DNA from: Paroedura picta
Lineage: Eukaryota; Chordata; Lepidosauria; Squamata; Gekkonidae
Direction: 5' to 3'
DNA: 64,000 nt
Assembly (NCBI RefSeq): GCF_049243985.1
Contig: NC_135375.1
Location: forward strand, 54,828,674 to 54,892,673
This document shows, piece by piece, positions 46,144 to 58,378 of the stretch. Numbering within the stretch: position 1 is the stretch's first letter; each line of letters begins with the position of its first letter. The translations under genes and the position numbers were made by a program. A model generated the notes under the pieces. The model saw only the letters and a program-made list of their open reading frames with translations. It ran no database searches and was not told the origin of the DNA.

Positions 46144-49100
46144 GTAAAATGTGCATCTGCCTTGAATTTGTCACATACTGTGCTTAAATTACAAACAGGT
46201 GCATAGGATTCTTTTGAAATGTACTTCTGTAAACTCATTTGAGATTTGTGTAGGTTGAATCTTGGCTGTCAGTGTACCATCTGAGAAAGCAACAGAATGA
46301 ACTTGATGGGAGACTCTTAAATTTGGATTTTTTTGTTTAGTGCTGTAACTGTCAAGGTGCTAGATTAATTTGACTTTAGAAATTGCCAAGTTAAACTTGA
46401 GCTTTTGTCCAGCAACCTTGTAAACCTCCAATTTTAATTCCTGTTGTAAACTATTACTGTGAAGGGTCCATGCTAGTTGGAATTGCGGATGGCCATTCTA
46501 GAGGCTGACATCATTCTTCCTAGTTGCCAGATCGTTGCATTTTTAGGTTGTTCTGTCATTGTTCTAGTGTGTGGAAGTAGTAACTAACAAAATGGATTGA
46601 AACCAAACTATTTTTTTCCTTCTTTAGCCAGGGCATTCATTAGCATTTACAGGCTAGGCTGTAAAACGTCTGGCGGGCAGTTGTATAACAGAATTATTTT
46701 GGTACTAATGAGCTGCTTAATTATAGGATGATTTTTCTTTGACTTCAAGAATTACAAATATTGTACAGACTAACAAGAACTGTTATTGAGGTCTAGCCCT
46801 ATGCTTAATCTGCAGGAATACTATTTTGTTCTGTTATCATAAACAGATGGCCATAATTTTGCATTGTGTATTAACACTTAGAAGAATTTCAAAACCAGAA
46901 ACTTTCACCAGGTAAACAAAAATTAGAAGAAACTTACTACAGGTAACATGAACTTTATAAAAGCATAATATTTCCCCGGTTTTTTGAGTGTTTTCATGTA
47001 CTGTACCTGAAAATGGATATGTTTGCAGCCCTTTTGTAACTAAATATGGAGTTGGCTCTTTAAGAAATGCATCCTGATACAGGTATAAAAGGAGCATAAA
47101 ATATTCCATATAAATTATTTCAATTAAAAGCTTGTAATTGTGGAGCATGGAAGCTTAGATAAGTAGTACTCCTTTTATTTATATCCTCCTGCAGGTTTAT
47201 CTGAAAACATGTTAAAAGCACACCAGCTTCTTAAAATTTGAAGATTCTGTAAACTGCTCACAATTGTTGCTGGGTATATGGGCAAATAGATAGATCCCAT
47301 GGATTGTCTCTGCTAATAGTTGCACCTCTGTTTGTTAAAACAAGCCCCCCTCCCCCCAAGAGTCATTTTTTCTGAAGAGACTCTTGGGTTAGGAGAAGAC
47401 GTCTTGTATGGCAGGGGTAGCTGGTAATGGAACAGATTTGTAAGATTCATCCCGTAGAATTGTGTATATTTGGTGGAATTCCTGTGTGTTAAACAGAAGA
47501 ATGTGTTTAAACAGAAAATTTGTTCTCAGAGTTCAAAATGCACTAATATGGCCTGACAGAAACCTCTTTTCTTTCAATATTGTATGTTGATTTTTATTCC
47601 AGACAATTAGTGAGTCCATTCAGTAGGCAAATGATCAAGCTTCAAAGCTAGAAATGTCCTTCTCTGTGAGAAAATGACACTGGTTAAAAATTTCAGCTAC
47701 GTGGATTCAAAAAACTGGGTTAATTGTTTGCAGCAGTTCTTGGAGCTATTGGAACAAAAAAAATGTTTTGGGATATTTCAAGGTTCATTTTGCCAGAGCT
47801 ATATAAAACACTTATTTTAAAATTCAGGAAGGAGACAAGGAATGCTATGATCCTAGCTATTTCTTCCGTTGTGCGTGATTTATTTCATAGACATCAAAAA
47901 TGGCCATAGGAGACTTTGTTAATAAGGGAGAACAATTTTCTTTGTTAAGGAATTATTTTACTTTATGTGCTAATATGAGAACAACTTTTTTTTTCTTTAA
48001 ACAAATTGGCACCAGAATTAATACCAGATAGGACTAAACAGGTTCCAAGAACACACAAAGCTGTCCTTTACACATGACCTTTCTGCTTGTTCAATCAGCA
48101 AAAATGAATACAAGCACTCTGGCCATTCCTCCGTATGAGTACATGCCTTCACTATTTCCCAGTGACTGGGGATGCTACTTTCTGATTGCTTGTGACCACA
48201 GAGGTACATTCCTGTACTTGCTTCATACATAGGTGCCATACTTAATGAGCTGACAATCATGTGGAAATAGAGGTTGGAGCCCATATGTTTGTAACCATTC
48301 CTCTTATACATATGTTGACAAAACACAGAATGGTCTCATGTAGAAGGCTAGTGAATCAAGGTCATCTGTCAAAGTCAGTTTTGTCTGACTGGCTGCAGGT
48401 GAGTAGCCATGTTGTTCTGAACAGTCCTCTAGGTCTCAGGTTTTTGACTGGAGACGTTAGGATTTGATCCTGGGAATTTCAGCATGCAGAGCAAGTGCTT
48501 TTGCCACTGAACCCTATCCCAAAGGACCGTGGATTCTTCATTAAATTTTGAGGTTGGTTAAAATGGTCTGAATATTCTGTATATGAATATATAGTATTCG
48601 TTTTCTATGTACACTTGTGTTTTTACATCCTAGTAGTTCTTCATGCTGAAATTTGTCTTCATGATGTTTTAAATCATGGCAACTGTTGAAGGCAGATTGA
48701 TCTTCTTGACTTACTTTCTTACTTGCTGTTATATTGGACACAGAGACCAAGTGGGCCTATGAAAAGATGTCTGAACGGTTATTTCTAGGGCTGAATTTTT
48801 GAGGCAAGCAATTCTACTGAATTACGATATTTCCTTTTTTTCTGAACATTGTTGTAGTGAAATAGCCTGTTATGTGCCATTTATTAACTTTATGGATGAT
48901 GGGGATATTTATCCTTGTGCACTGTACAATTTTAGCTACAAGTAGTCAAAGAATTAGGAACAGCTCACCTGATAAGAATACCATATTATATTAAGCTATT
49001 TAATTAGGTGCTGTTAGAAGATAGATACATGCAATCTTAGCCAAAATGCCAAGATGTTAAGAGGATATCAATGTGAAGTACACTGACAATAAACAAATAA

Positions 49101-50004
49101 CTCTTATCATTACTGCACTGAAAATTAGCCCCGCCTTACCACTTGTCCAGTGGTGGGACTAATTGCTGGTTCTGCATGAAGTCAGCGGTGAGTTGGGCCG
49201 GTCCTAGGTGTGGCCCAATTCAGGCCTTCCGTAGCCCCATGGCAAGGGAACGTGGATATTCATGTTTCCTTTTTGCTCCAGGCAGCAACAGGGCCTTTGG
49301 TGGGGCAGGCCCATGCTGCAGGGGAAGAGTTGGGCCTTCCAGGCTTCCTAAACAAGAAAAAAATGACCCCGACAGGGCCCCTTCAATGTGGCAGAACCTT
49401 TCCACCCCGACTGCCTCATCTGGAGGCAGAAATCCAGGGCAGATGGAGTGTGCTGCTGAAAATGGTTCCCCATAGGCAAACTGTCCTGTTGCAAACAGCA
49501 GCAGCCCGGCTTGGCACCGCTAGTGCAGTAAGCATCCTAGAAAGATATCTGAAGGGGGGAAATTAATAAGCTCAAGTTAGACCTTTGCTTGTTTAGGTAA
49601 TAGACTCTTCTCTGTCATCTGCCACCAGTTCTGTCTCTAGGACTGGACACTAGCATCATGCTTCAGTCTTTAAGTGGGAGCTGAAGATCACTTTCCACTG
49701 TGGCACTTCAAGAGGGACACCTTTTGTCAGTTCCCGTCATAATTCAATGAGCTCCTCAAAATGCTGCCACTGGGGGGGGGGGGGGGGTTATAGGGATCTT
49801 GCAGTGTCTGAGGGAAAAGCAGGTATCTTCACAGTGGAGTAGGAATCACCCAAACCTACTCTTCCATTACCTGAAATGACCTTTTGGATCCAGTTCTCGT
49901 GATCTCAAGGATCAGCTATATTTTAAGGATGAAGGAATCAGAGTTCATATGCTCACACATAATGATAGAGCAATGCACTGTTCTCACAGTAAGGGGGGCG
50001 GGCA
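46144..50004 (+). other. SRFBP1 intron 3, first part
   Basis: Begins with the GTAAAA donor. No exon 4 homology (expected ELKPD...) found. It includes a SINE scrap (48395-48525) and a GC-richer unclassified block at 49130-49560 whose overlapping open frames resemble no known protein. A G-run lies at 49773-49787. Confidence 0.6.
48395..48525 (-). mobile_element. tRNA-derived SINE fragment
   Basis: GGATTTGATCCTGGGAATTT and GCATGCAGAGCAAGTGCTTT are the reverse of the SINE head seen at 27055. Confidence 0.6.
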
Positions 50005-50098
50005 CAATAAAATCAGAGTCCTGTAGCACCTTTAAGACCAACAAGGATTTATTCAGGGTGTGAGCTTTCGAGTGCAAGCACTCTTCGTCAGACTGTGA
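50005..50098 (+). repeat. CACCTTTAAGACCAAC-family repeat copy
   Basis: GTAGCACCTTTAAGACCAAC, ATTTATTCAGGGTGTGAGCT and CACTCTTCGTCAGAC match 20070-20192. Confidence 0.78.
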
Positions 50099-50384
50099 TC
50101 TTCTTACATGACAGGGAATATATAGCAAAAATAAATTCTGTTACATCAGTTGACTGTGTCACAGCCAAATACAGCCAATGTCAAAACACCCATTCAATCC
50201 ACTAGAATTAGAAGTGGGGGGGGGGGGCAGGCTTCTCTGTTTTGTTGCTTGTATGTGTTTGTGCTATGTTGCCTGTATGTGTTTGTGCACATGATTTCAC
50301 TGCTGTCCATAAAAAGCTTATCAAAGGAAAAAATGTAAGATTATTGGGGAGTGGGGAAACCTCTGACCTAATGTGCAGAAATAG

Positions 50385-50652
50385 AAGAAGAATAGGTTCT
50401 TATAAGCCACTTTTCCCTACCAGGAGTCTCAAAGCAGCTTACAATTGCCTTTCCTTTCCTCTCCCTGCAACAGACACCCTGTGAGGTAGGTGGGGCTGAG
50501 AGAGCTCTGATATTACTGCTCTGTCAGAACAGCTTTATCAGTGCTATGGCAAGCCAAGGTCACCCAGTTAGCTACGTATGGAGGAAGAGCAAGGAATCAA
50601 ACCCAGCTCCAGATTAGAAGTCCTGTTCCTATTCACGATACCAAGGTAGTTG
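50385..50652 (-). mobile_element. MIR-like CORE-SINE
   Basis: GCCAAGGTCACCCAGTTAGC core, ATCAAACCCAGCTCCAGATT head region, GAA-rich tail side. Confidence 0.85.
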
Positions 50653-53600
50653 AATAAACTAACAGGTGTTTTCCATAAAAGATATTTGTGAGGTCTCTTT
50701 ATGCATTTGGCTTGGAAAATCTTGTGGCTTTTACAATGCTTCTTTGCAATGAGTGACAGTGCTCTGAGTTGCAGTCTATTCCTTCTTAGACCCTTTACTG
50801 TGCCAGGAAGATAAATTATTGCAAAGACAGGGATCCAATTGAATTTGTGATGATGCTGTATTATATTGGTTTAATATTGAATGGCGTTGCTTTAAGATAA
50901 GAAAACATGATTTGCAGATGGAATTGCCTTTTCAGTTTGGGAAGCAATGTCATAAATGTTAAGTAATAAGAGCTAATAAAATGCAGAACAGCTAGATGGT
51001 TTGGCCTTATGCCTAAAAATAAATTTTTTAAAATTTGCTTTGCATTCTGTTTTTTTTTCCCCATCATTCACAACAGGACAACTGTTCCTGGTGTTATTTG
51101 TGTTTTAGAGTTCTGTGAAATATGTTCCAGGAATCTAAAACCTGATTCCAAGAGAAGAGCTTAATTTATGTGTTTAGCGAAGACTTCCAAGGAATTGAAA
51201 TTCAAAATTCCATTTAAAAAGTTGAGTTGAAAGCTTCCTACATAATTCCTAAGGGAGGGGGGAAGTGAAATATTTCTTAACATTTCATGGATTTGCAGCA
51301 GACTTTTAAAGGGAAGGGGTCTTTTTCTACTATGCTTTGCAGCAGGGTAAGCAAGCCCTGTTGTGCTATAGTTGTGGAGCAGTGATTAAAGTACTGTAGC
51401 TGTGAAATAAGAGAATTCAGGGCCAGACTAGAATTTATGGTACGGTTCTATCAGAAAAAAGTTTTGGCAGAATTGGCTGTGTGGCGTCAATGGCCAAGGA
51501 TTCCAGTTCCAGGTTCCATTCATCCCCAAAATGACTCTGACTAAATAACACTTATCAGATGATTTATTCCCATTGTGGGAGCAGATGAAGGTATGGATGG
51601 GAAATAAAGGTGGATTTAGTAAACACTTGTACTTTGAATGGCATTTGAAATAGCAGTATTAGCACACCAATATTGCTATGAAATTTGCTGCCAGATTCAG
51701 AAATTGCCCATAGATTTCAGGGGAAGAAAATGGTGTTAGTCCTAGTGGACTTCTGATTGGATTTCAATCCACCAGAAGAACCTATGCTCCTTTTGAAGAG
51801 AACTCCTAATGACAAGTCCTGGAGAGTGTTGCCTTCCAGATTGAGACATTGTGGTTGTGATAGGTCATACAACATCTAGCTGTTCTGTGTGTACCACTGT
51901 CACAGAATTTTGAGGTGTGTGGCCTCCACGATGCTAATTAATGTGTGATGTGAATGTTTTAAGCAATATAAGCTTGTTTTGTGACCAGGATGCTTCTAAG
52001 CAGCAAGGTGATATCTGAAATGCCAGTTTGAATTTGATATACATATTTGTGCAAATTGTTGTTTTCACACAAACCATTTTGAATTTGCAGACTCTGCACA
52101 TTCCTAATTGCTTCTATACATCTCTATTTCTGTAGCAACAAAAGAAGGAAGGTATCTTTGCTGCCATTTTGTGCCTTCTTTCACTGCTTCCCTAAAAATG
52201 GGCTTTGGTAGTGGAGTAGGGCCTGTAAATGTACTGAGCTCACAACAGCAGATGTTTCTTACCTTCCCTTTTACCCCTTAAAAAAGCTGCTGTTGACAGT
52301 ATATTTAGAATAGTGTGGCAGGAGGGAACTGCAACACAAACAGGGTTTTCCGCCAAATGGACCACCCTCCATGCTGTGTGAATGAAGCTTATTCCACAAG
52401 CTCAGGTGCTGCTCACACAGGATTGAAGGAAAGGGGCTATTTTCTTTATCCTTCATCATTATCGTACTGCATGGCATATTGAGATGTCCTATGTTCCTCA
52501 ACAGCATTAGGTTTTTTAGTGAATATGATCATAAGGGGGAGGTAGAGAATGATTACTGGTGTCTTATAATTAGTTGATCATTGATCCATTGAGTCAGAAT
52601 TGTCTGGCCAGCAGTGGCTCTTCAGGGTCACAGATGAAGGTCTTTCACATCACCCTGATCTTCTTAACTACATCTGGGACCTTCTGTATGCCAAGCACAA
52701 TCTATCAGTGAGTCACAGTCTCTTACTGAAGAGAAGGAAAGTGCCAAAGAATAAAAATAGCAGCTGTTTGCATGCACAGTTAGTTACTCCTAGTCTGTTC
52801 CTATATTTATTTAAAGGAGACAAGGACAGAAATCATCCCACTCCTTATGTCATTGGAATTGTGACTACCTAAAATTAAATAACCAGTCCGATCACACATG
52901 TTATTGCTCATAATTGTAACGATTGTGATTTTGGTGGAGATAATCTGGAATATGCTGCAAGTCAAAATTAGAGGATACTATCCCAAGTAAATGCTGACAT
53001 TCAAAACCAAGGGCTTTCTAAGGAAATGAATGTTGAAGCATTATAATTTTGGCCTTTTTGATTGCCCCAGTGAATGATGTTATGACCTAGTTTCTTCCTT
53101 TTGCTGAAGATGGTTTTTGCAGTGTGATAGCTGAGATACTTTCCTGCAGTAGTTTTAAAGAGTAGTTTGAAAGAGCTACTACTTTTAACATTCCCACAAA
53201 ATTACTATCTTGCTTCTGGTGCTTGCACCTTAGAGGAAAGATGGTTAGATATATTTTCCATATGTTGAATGAAGTCCTTCCAGCTGAAACTTTCTGCATT
53301 CTTCAACAGGCCTTTACAGATGTTTTATGTTGCTCTGCTTTTTGAGACTCTGTAGATAACCTCAGCTTCAATCAGAAACATGTGACTCAGATATATTCCA
53401 GTGCATATGTTCACTTTTTTATGAAGGGCCAAACTATATTTTATGTAGGTGACCCATGGACAGACCTTCCAACATTTTCTTTAACAGTAAAACATCTGTA
53501 TAGGCTGCTGTTTGAATTGGGACCACAGTATTGGGGGAGGGAGTAACCCTTGATCCGAAGCCGTTTCCTCAATACATTTATTAGGGTGAAAACCTGCCCC

Positions 53601-53688
53601 TTGTTGTTCCACAGAATTGGGTGACCTGATAGATTATTCTAAAGATTGGCAGTGATGGCTGCAAAGAAATGTCACTATTCTGCAACTG
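50653..53688. other. Intron 3, unassigned (about 3 kb)
   Basis: No exon, LINE or SINE recognised on either strand. Confidence 0.5.
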
Positions 53689-53830
53689 TAGCATCCACCA
53701 GTTACGGTGGTTGCCAGTTGAATTCCGGATCAGGCTAAAGGTTCTGGTAATTACCTTCAAGGCCATACTGGTCTGGGCTCACCTGAGATTGGTGAAAGCT
53801 TGTTCTCTGGATCCTTGACCATATCTGCTA
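53689..53830 (+). mobile_element. L2-like LINE C-terminal fragment
   Basis: CGGTGGTTGCCAGTTGAATT and AATTACCTTCAAGGCCATAC correspond to the LHWLPVEFRxR / TFKAL stretch of L2. Confidence 0.7.
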
Positions 53831-53879
53831 AAATCATGTGAAGACTGCATTAACAAATCTTTAGCATCTGTTATAAATT

Positions 53880-54296
53880 AGTATCTCGCTCCCCCATCTG
53901 CAGCCAGCTGGGTGACATTGGGCTCACTACAGCTCTGATAAAGCTGTTCTGACCTGGGTTGACCGAAGCAGCCAGGGGAGGGGAGGCACAGGTGCTGGCA
54001 TGCTGTTCGGCGTGCAGGCACAGAGCTCTGCGCCTGTGTGGGTGCACCAACTGGCACGCCAGCACCCACACCTCCCCTCTCCCCTGGCGACGCTGGCTGC
54101 TTCAGGCGGGAACAGCTGCTTCGGATGCCAAAGCGCCCAACCCTAGTTTTGACTGGACAGTAATATCAGGGCTCTCTTAGCCTCAACTACCTGACAGGGT
54201 GTCTGTTGTGGGGAGAGGAAAAGGAAAGCAAATGTAAGCCACTTTGAGACACCTTTGGGTAGAGAAAAGGGGCTTATAAGAACCACCTTTTCTTCC
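53880..54296 (+). mobile_element. MIR-like CORE-SINE split by a fold-back element
   Basis: The left part ends TAAAGCTGTTCTGACCTGG; the right part resumes ACAGTAATATCAGGGCTCTC and runs to TTTGGGTAGAGAAAAGGGGC. The intact order is visible in reverse at 28781-29062. Confidence 0.8.
53959..54156. mobile_element. GC-rich fold-back element nested in a SINE
   Basis: Starts GTTGACCGAAGCAGCC and carries the inverse GGCTGCTTC near 54100. The arms CCAGGGGAGGGGAGG / CCTCCCCTCTCCCCTGG and GGTGCTGGCATGC / GCACGCCAGCACC pair round a CAGAGCTCTG centre. Degenerate flanking repeats (CTGACCTGG / TTGACTGG) suggest a target duplication. Confidence 0.65.
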
Positions 54297-54359
54297 TTGG
54301 ACACTAATTATCTGCCCGCTACTTAATAAAAACATTCCATCAGAAAAATGATATGGTTA

Positions 54360-55165
54360 ATTATTATCCTTTCTCTAATTTGCCCCTACAAAATAAAGTG
54401 GCTGAGAGAGCAGTAGCAGACCAACAGGTCTTCTTGGATAACTCATCTGTTCCAGGTCCTTATAAGTCAGGTTTCAGGCCCAGGCTATGCAACAGAGACA
54501 GTTTTGCTAGCTTTTGTTAAACTTCCTTGAGGCTTTAATACTGTAGATCAGTGGTCCCCAACCTTTCTGAGGTTGGGGACCGGCAGGGCATCGGGGCGCG
54601 GCCCACGGCCCGCACGTGCCACGCCCACAAGCCGCGCCCACACAACGGGCCGCGCCCCTGCATCGGGCCGCGCCCGCAAGCCGCACCCGCACGGGCGCGG
54701 CCCGGCCCCGATTCCCTCTCCCCGCCCTCCCGCAGTAAGAAGCTTCCCGGGCCGCAAGCTTGCGGCCTGGGAAGTTTTTTACTGCGGGGGGAAGGGCGGG
54801 GAGAGGGAGCCGCGGCCCGGCGCCATGGCCTTCGTGGCCCGGCACCGGGCCGCGGCCCGCAGGTTGGGGACCACTGCTGTAGATCATACTATCTTGTTAC
54901 AGCATTTGAAGGCAAAAGGATGCACACTAAACTGGTTCAAAACATTCCTCATGGATTGAATTCAGAGTGTTGCTATTTGAAGCCAGTTTCATCAATGTGG
55001 AACCTATCCTGTGGATTTCCAAAGGGCATAATTCTATCCCCCATGCCTTTTAATCTTTTTGTAAACCCTTTAGGAGAAATCATTCATGACTTTGGAGTTT
55101 GATATCATCAATATGCAGATGATGCCCAACTCCACATAAACAAAGGAAAAGAGAGAAAAATTAAT
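54360..55165 (+). mobile_element. L2-like LINE RT fragment split by hAT
   Basis: The left side encodes a VAERAVADQQVFLDNSSVPG-like stretch and GPYKSGFRPR. After the hAT the sequence continues at DHTILLQHLKAKG, and a decayed YHQYADDAQLH box is at 55105-55135. The FNTVDHTILL box is continuous once the hAT and its target repeat are ignored, so the hAT is younger. Confidence 0.85.
54549..54876 (+). mobile_element. Non-autonomous hAT element, 328 bp, GC-rich
   Basis: Ends CAGTGGTCCCCAACC and GGTTGGGGACCACTG, with an exact 8-bp target duplication CTGTAGAT (54541-54548 and 54877-54884). The interior is almost entirely G/C with many CpGs and no transposase. The open frames in all registers are composition artefacts. 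Confidence 0.95.
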
Positions 55166-55463
55166 TTAAAGAGTAGATTATAAAATTATAATTATATAAA
55201 CATTTATTGTGCACAGCTTTTTTTTAAATTAAGGTTGAAGACATATACACAGCCCACAGGTCAAAAATATCATATGTACCATACAATTTTCGGCTCTTGA
55301 CTTAAGGTGATCCTGAGCTGTTTGACGGTTTCTTTAAACTCCCCCCCCCAGACCCCTTCCATGCACATCCCTAATCCCCTGTTCAGTTACTGACATATCT
55401 AGTGATTCATATCTAGATTACTGACTCATTCATATCTAGATTACTGACTAATCTAGACATGAA

Positions 55464-55570
55464 AGACATCTGCCTTGAGATTTTGGAGACCCGCTATTAG
55501 GGTGGCCAATACTAACTTTGACTAATTTTGATAAGACTCGTGGTGTAAGGCAGTTTTGTACATATATGCA
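55464..55570 (+). mobile_element. tRNA-derived SINE 3' fragment
   Basis: GAAAGACATCTGCCTTGAGA, CCAATACTAACTTTGACTAA and GTGTAAGGCAGTTTTGTACA match the body and end of the 27055 family. Confidence 0.65.
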
Positions 55571-55654
55571 TACTGCTGAATTTACTAAACTGTAAAGCAT
55601 CCCACAGTTGAGATACTGAGACACTGAAAGGTGAAGTAATGCTCAAAATGTAGA

Positions 55655-55935
55655 GGAGGAGGAGGAAGAAGAGTTGGTTTTATTATCCTGCTTTTCTCTA
55701 CCAGAATGAGTCTCAACATGACTTACTGTTTCCTTCCTCTCCCCACAACAGGCACCCTGTGTGGTACGTAAGGCTGAGAGAGCTCTGACAGGGCTGTTTG
55801 GGGCAGAACAGCATTATCAGGGCTGTGATGAGCTCAAGGTCACCCAGGTGGCTGCATGTGGAAGGCAGGGAATCAAACCTAGCTCACCAGATTAGAAGGT
55901 GCTGTTCTTAACCACTATAATATGTTGGCTCTCAG
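55655..55935 (-). mobile_element. MIR-like CORE-SINE
   Basis: GAGCTCAAGGTCACCCAGGT core, AATCAAACCTAGCTCACC, and a GAG/GAA repeat on the tail side. Confidence 0.85.
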
Positions 55936-57152
55936 TGACTGGTACAGTGTTGTTTAACCAAACTGAAACAATGTGACAGAAAAACAACAGTGAATAAACT
56001 GATCCAGGTTGTTTGTTCCAAGAAGATGTTGGTTTGTAGGCAACAAAATTGCTTTGTCTAGGCGTTAAAATTTCTTCTTCCTTACTTATATTTTCTTATA
56101 CATCATCCAAATTTTAGCATTAAAAATTGCTTGCATCCAATCTAATCACACTTAAAATAATAGTACCTTTACTTAAGCTCCCAGGGTAGGTTTCTATTGC
56201 TGTATCATTGTGTTGGTTACCATTTGCTCCTTGGGAAATTCTCTATTGTTATATTGGTGTTTTGGTTATAATTTGCTATCAGTATAAGAACTCTGTTTGC
56301 TCCAGTTCATCCAGATTTCTCTGACAAGGAAAACAGTTCAGTTATATAGTTTCTTTGGCTAGTGGTACGATGGTTATTGTGTGTAGTTTAAGGGTATATT
56401 TATTGAGTCAGCAAATAATGGGCAGTGAATTTCAAATTAGTTTTATTGACACTTCTGTGGGTGAGGAGACTGTGAACTTCTTGTGAATGGTAAATTATTC
56501 TACCGCTGGTAAAAGAGTTTTTCAGATGCAATGAAATGTTTTTCCTCCTTGGCAGTGAAATTTAAATGATATTTCCATCTGCAAAAGTTAGCATAAATTT
56601 GGACCACAGTAGTGGTCATAAGACTGGAACTTTCCCCATCATATTATGACAAAATATTTCCCCCTTGCTATTTCAAATCAACTGTTCCAGATTTTGACAC
56701 ATTGCTCACATTTCTTAGCACCAATCAGGTAATGAATAGCCAGTTTTAAAATAGGTTAGTAGATCCAAAACTCAACAAATGGAGTTAATGCAAGCCCTTT
56801 CCATATTGTAGCACATTTGGAAAGAATTAGAATATGAAGTGGTCAGATTGCTCTAGTGAACTACATGCTCAGCCCGGCTGGGAATACCTGTTCTATGAAG
56901 TTGCCAATGTTCAGAAGAATGTATTCTCCAAAAAACATAAGGCCTTAGTTAACAAATTATTAGTAATTTTAATTTCTAGGGTAATTTTGTCTCTGTGTGA
57001 AGCAGAACCAGATTTGTATTTAAATATAGTTCACAGTTCCTAAATGTGCATGCATTTATTGGTTTGTAACTGGGATCCTGAGAGAATCTCAGAAACAAAA
57101 TTGACAAGCAGAAAGACCCAGACTCTATTCACTCTGCGGCATTTGTGATTAT
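55936..57152. other. Intron 3, unassigned
   Basis: AT-rich; no exon or clear repeat. Confidence 0.55.
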
Positions 57153-57222
57153 CCATCCATCCATCCATCCATCCATACATACATACATACATACATACAT
57201 ACATACATACATACATACATAC
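57153..57222. repeat. Tetranucleotide microsatellite (ATCC)n(ATAC)n
   Basis: About six ATCC units followed by about twelve ATAC units, uninterrupted. Confidence 0.97.
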
Positions 57223-57329
57223 AATCTATCTCTGGGAACAGTCTAGGGGTGGCTAACAATAGTTTCATATTACATACAAAACTATAAAGTATTTTCATTT
57301 AAAATCATATCCATTTTTTTAGGAACTGA

Positions 57330-57546
57330 TCTTTGTCATCTGGAGAGCAGTTGTAATTTTGAGTGATCTCCAGCCTTCACCTGGAGATTGGCAGTAGTAG
57401 TTCTCTTGAAAGAAATGGTTGGTTTGGAGCATAGAGTCTATGACATTATACCTGTCTAATGTCCCGTCCCTCCTCAAACTCCACCTTCCCCAAGCTCCAC
57501 CCCCCAGATGGACAGGAATATTCTAATCTAGAGTTGGCAACACTAT
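57330..57546. repeat. Unclassified DNA-element-like repeat
   Basis: GTGATCTCCAGCCTTCACCT, CAAACTCCACCTTCCCCAAG and the end AGAGTTGGCAACACTA match a common reptile repeat whose end is GGTTGGCAAC-like; the other end is lost. Confidence 0.55.
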
Positions 57547-58378
57547 CTTCTTCCCTCCCAATAGACAACTTACCTTTCTCTGCACTTCTGTCTCCAGGGG
57601 GCACTGTGAGCTACAGTACATCTGTGCAGCAGCGCTCCCACCTTCAATAACTCTTTTGTCGCTGAAGGAGTAGGTTGTACCTTGTGAGCCTCTGAGCTTT
57701 GTGTTGTTGGGGGGAAATTTACTTTTTATAAATAGATCCAATTATGGCTAAGATATGTATCTGCTGTGGGGCAAAAATGAAACAGACAAATGAACGTGAC
57801 CAATGTTTATTCTGTTTGTATGAGGAGCACAATGTCCCCACTTGTAAGGTCTGCCATCGCTTCATCCCCAAAGCTTGGGGGGATGGTCAGGCACCAAAAT
57901 TAAAGGCAGCATTGTAGGAGAAAGCCCTCAAAACTTCAGCTCAGGTAAGATCATCCATTTCCACTACTTTGGAGTCAGTGCGTTTGGCTCTGCCTGGGTA
58001 TGATTGGGTTTGCACTCCCCTCTGACCCAAGGGACTTAATATGAACCACTAGCTAAGAAGGCTAATTTATGAGCTTAAAAAATTAATACATGAAAATGTT
58101 TGTTTGTTTTTTAATCCTGTTTTAAGGGCTAACTAATTATCAATGCAGTTTATTCTGTTTGGAGTACCCTGCAGGTAATAGTGGATGACCAGTAGGAGAA
58201 GGCTTGCTTTTCTTCTCAGTCTGCCCCTGACCGTTATGGAGCTAAAGGGCAAGGAGCCCTTATTCCTACCATTGCTAACAAATGACACGCTGAGAGGCTT
58301 TACAAAAAGATAAACTGCCTCCTGTATAGTGACATTCTGGACAGCTTGGACAGTACCCAAATAATAATCTGTCTAATA
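57547..58378. other. Intron 3, unassigned
   Basis: One stretch (57740-57920) reads weakly as MAKICICCGAKMKQTNERDQ then CLFCLYEEHNVPTCKVCHRF, with several CxxC pairs before an in-frame stop near 57916. It could be a remnant of a mobile-element zinc-finger frame; family not identified. The rest is unremarkable. Confidence 0.4.

Noticed and set aside
49143-49566. Overlapping 110- and 118-codon frames
   Set aside because: GC-rich, repeat-like, no recognised motif, and inside SRFBP1 intron 3 without splice signals linking it.
54507-55102. Open frames of 126-183 codons
   Set aside because: They run through a non-autonomous GC-rich hAT and an L2 remnant; Ala/Arg/Gly/Pro-rich composition artefact.
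57153-57222. Repeat array resembling a CRISPR-like arrangement
   Set aside because: It is a plain tetranucleotide microsatellite with no spacers, in a vertebrate genome.
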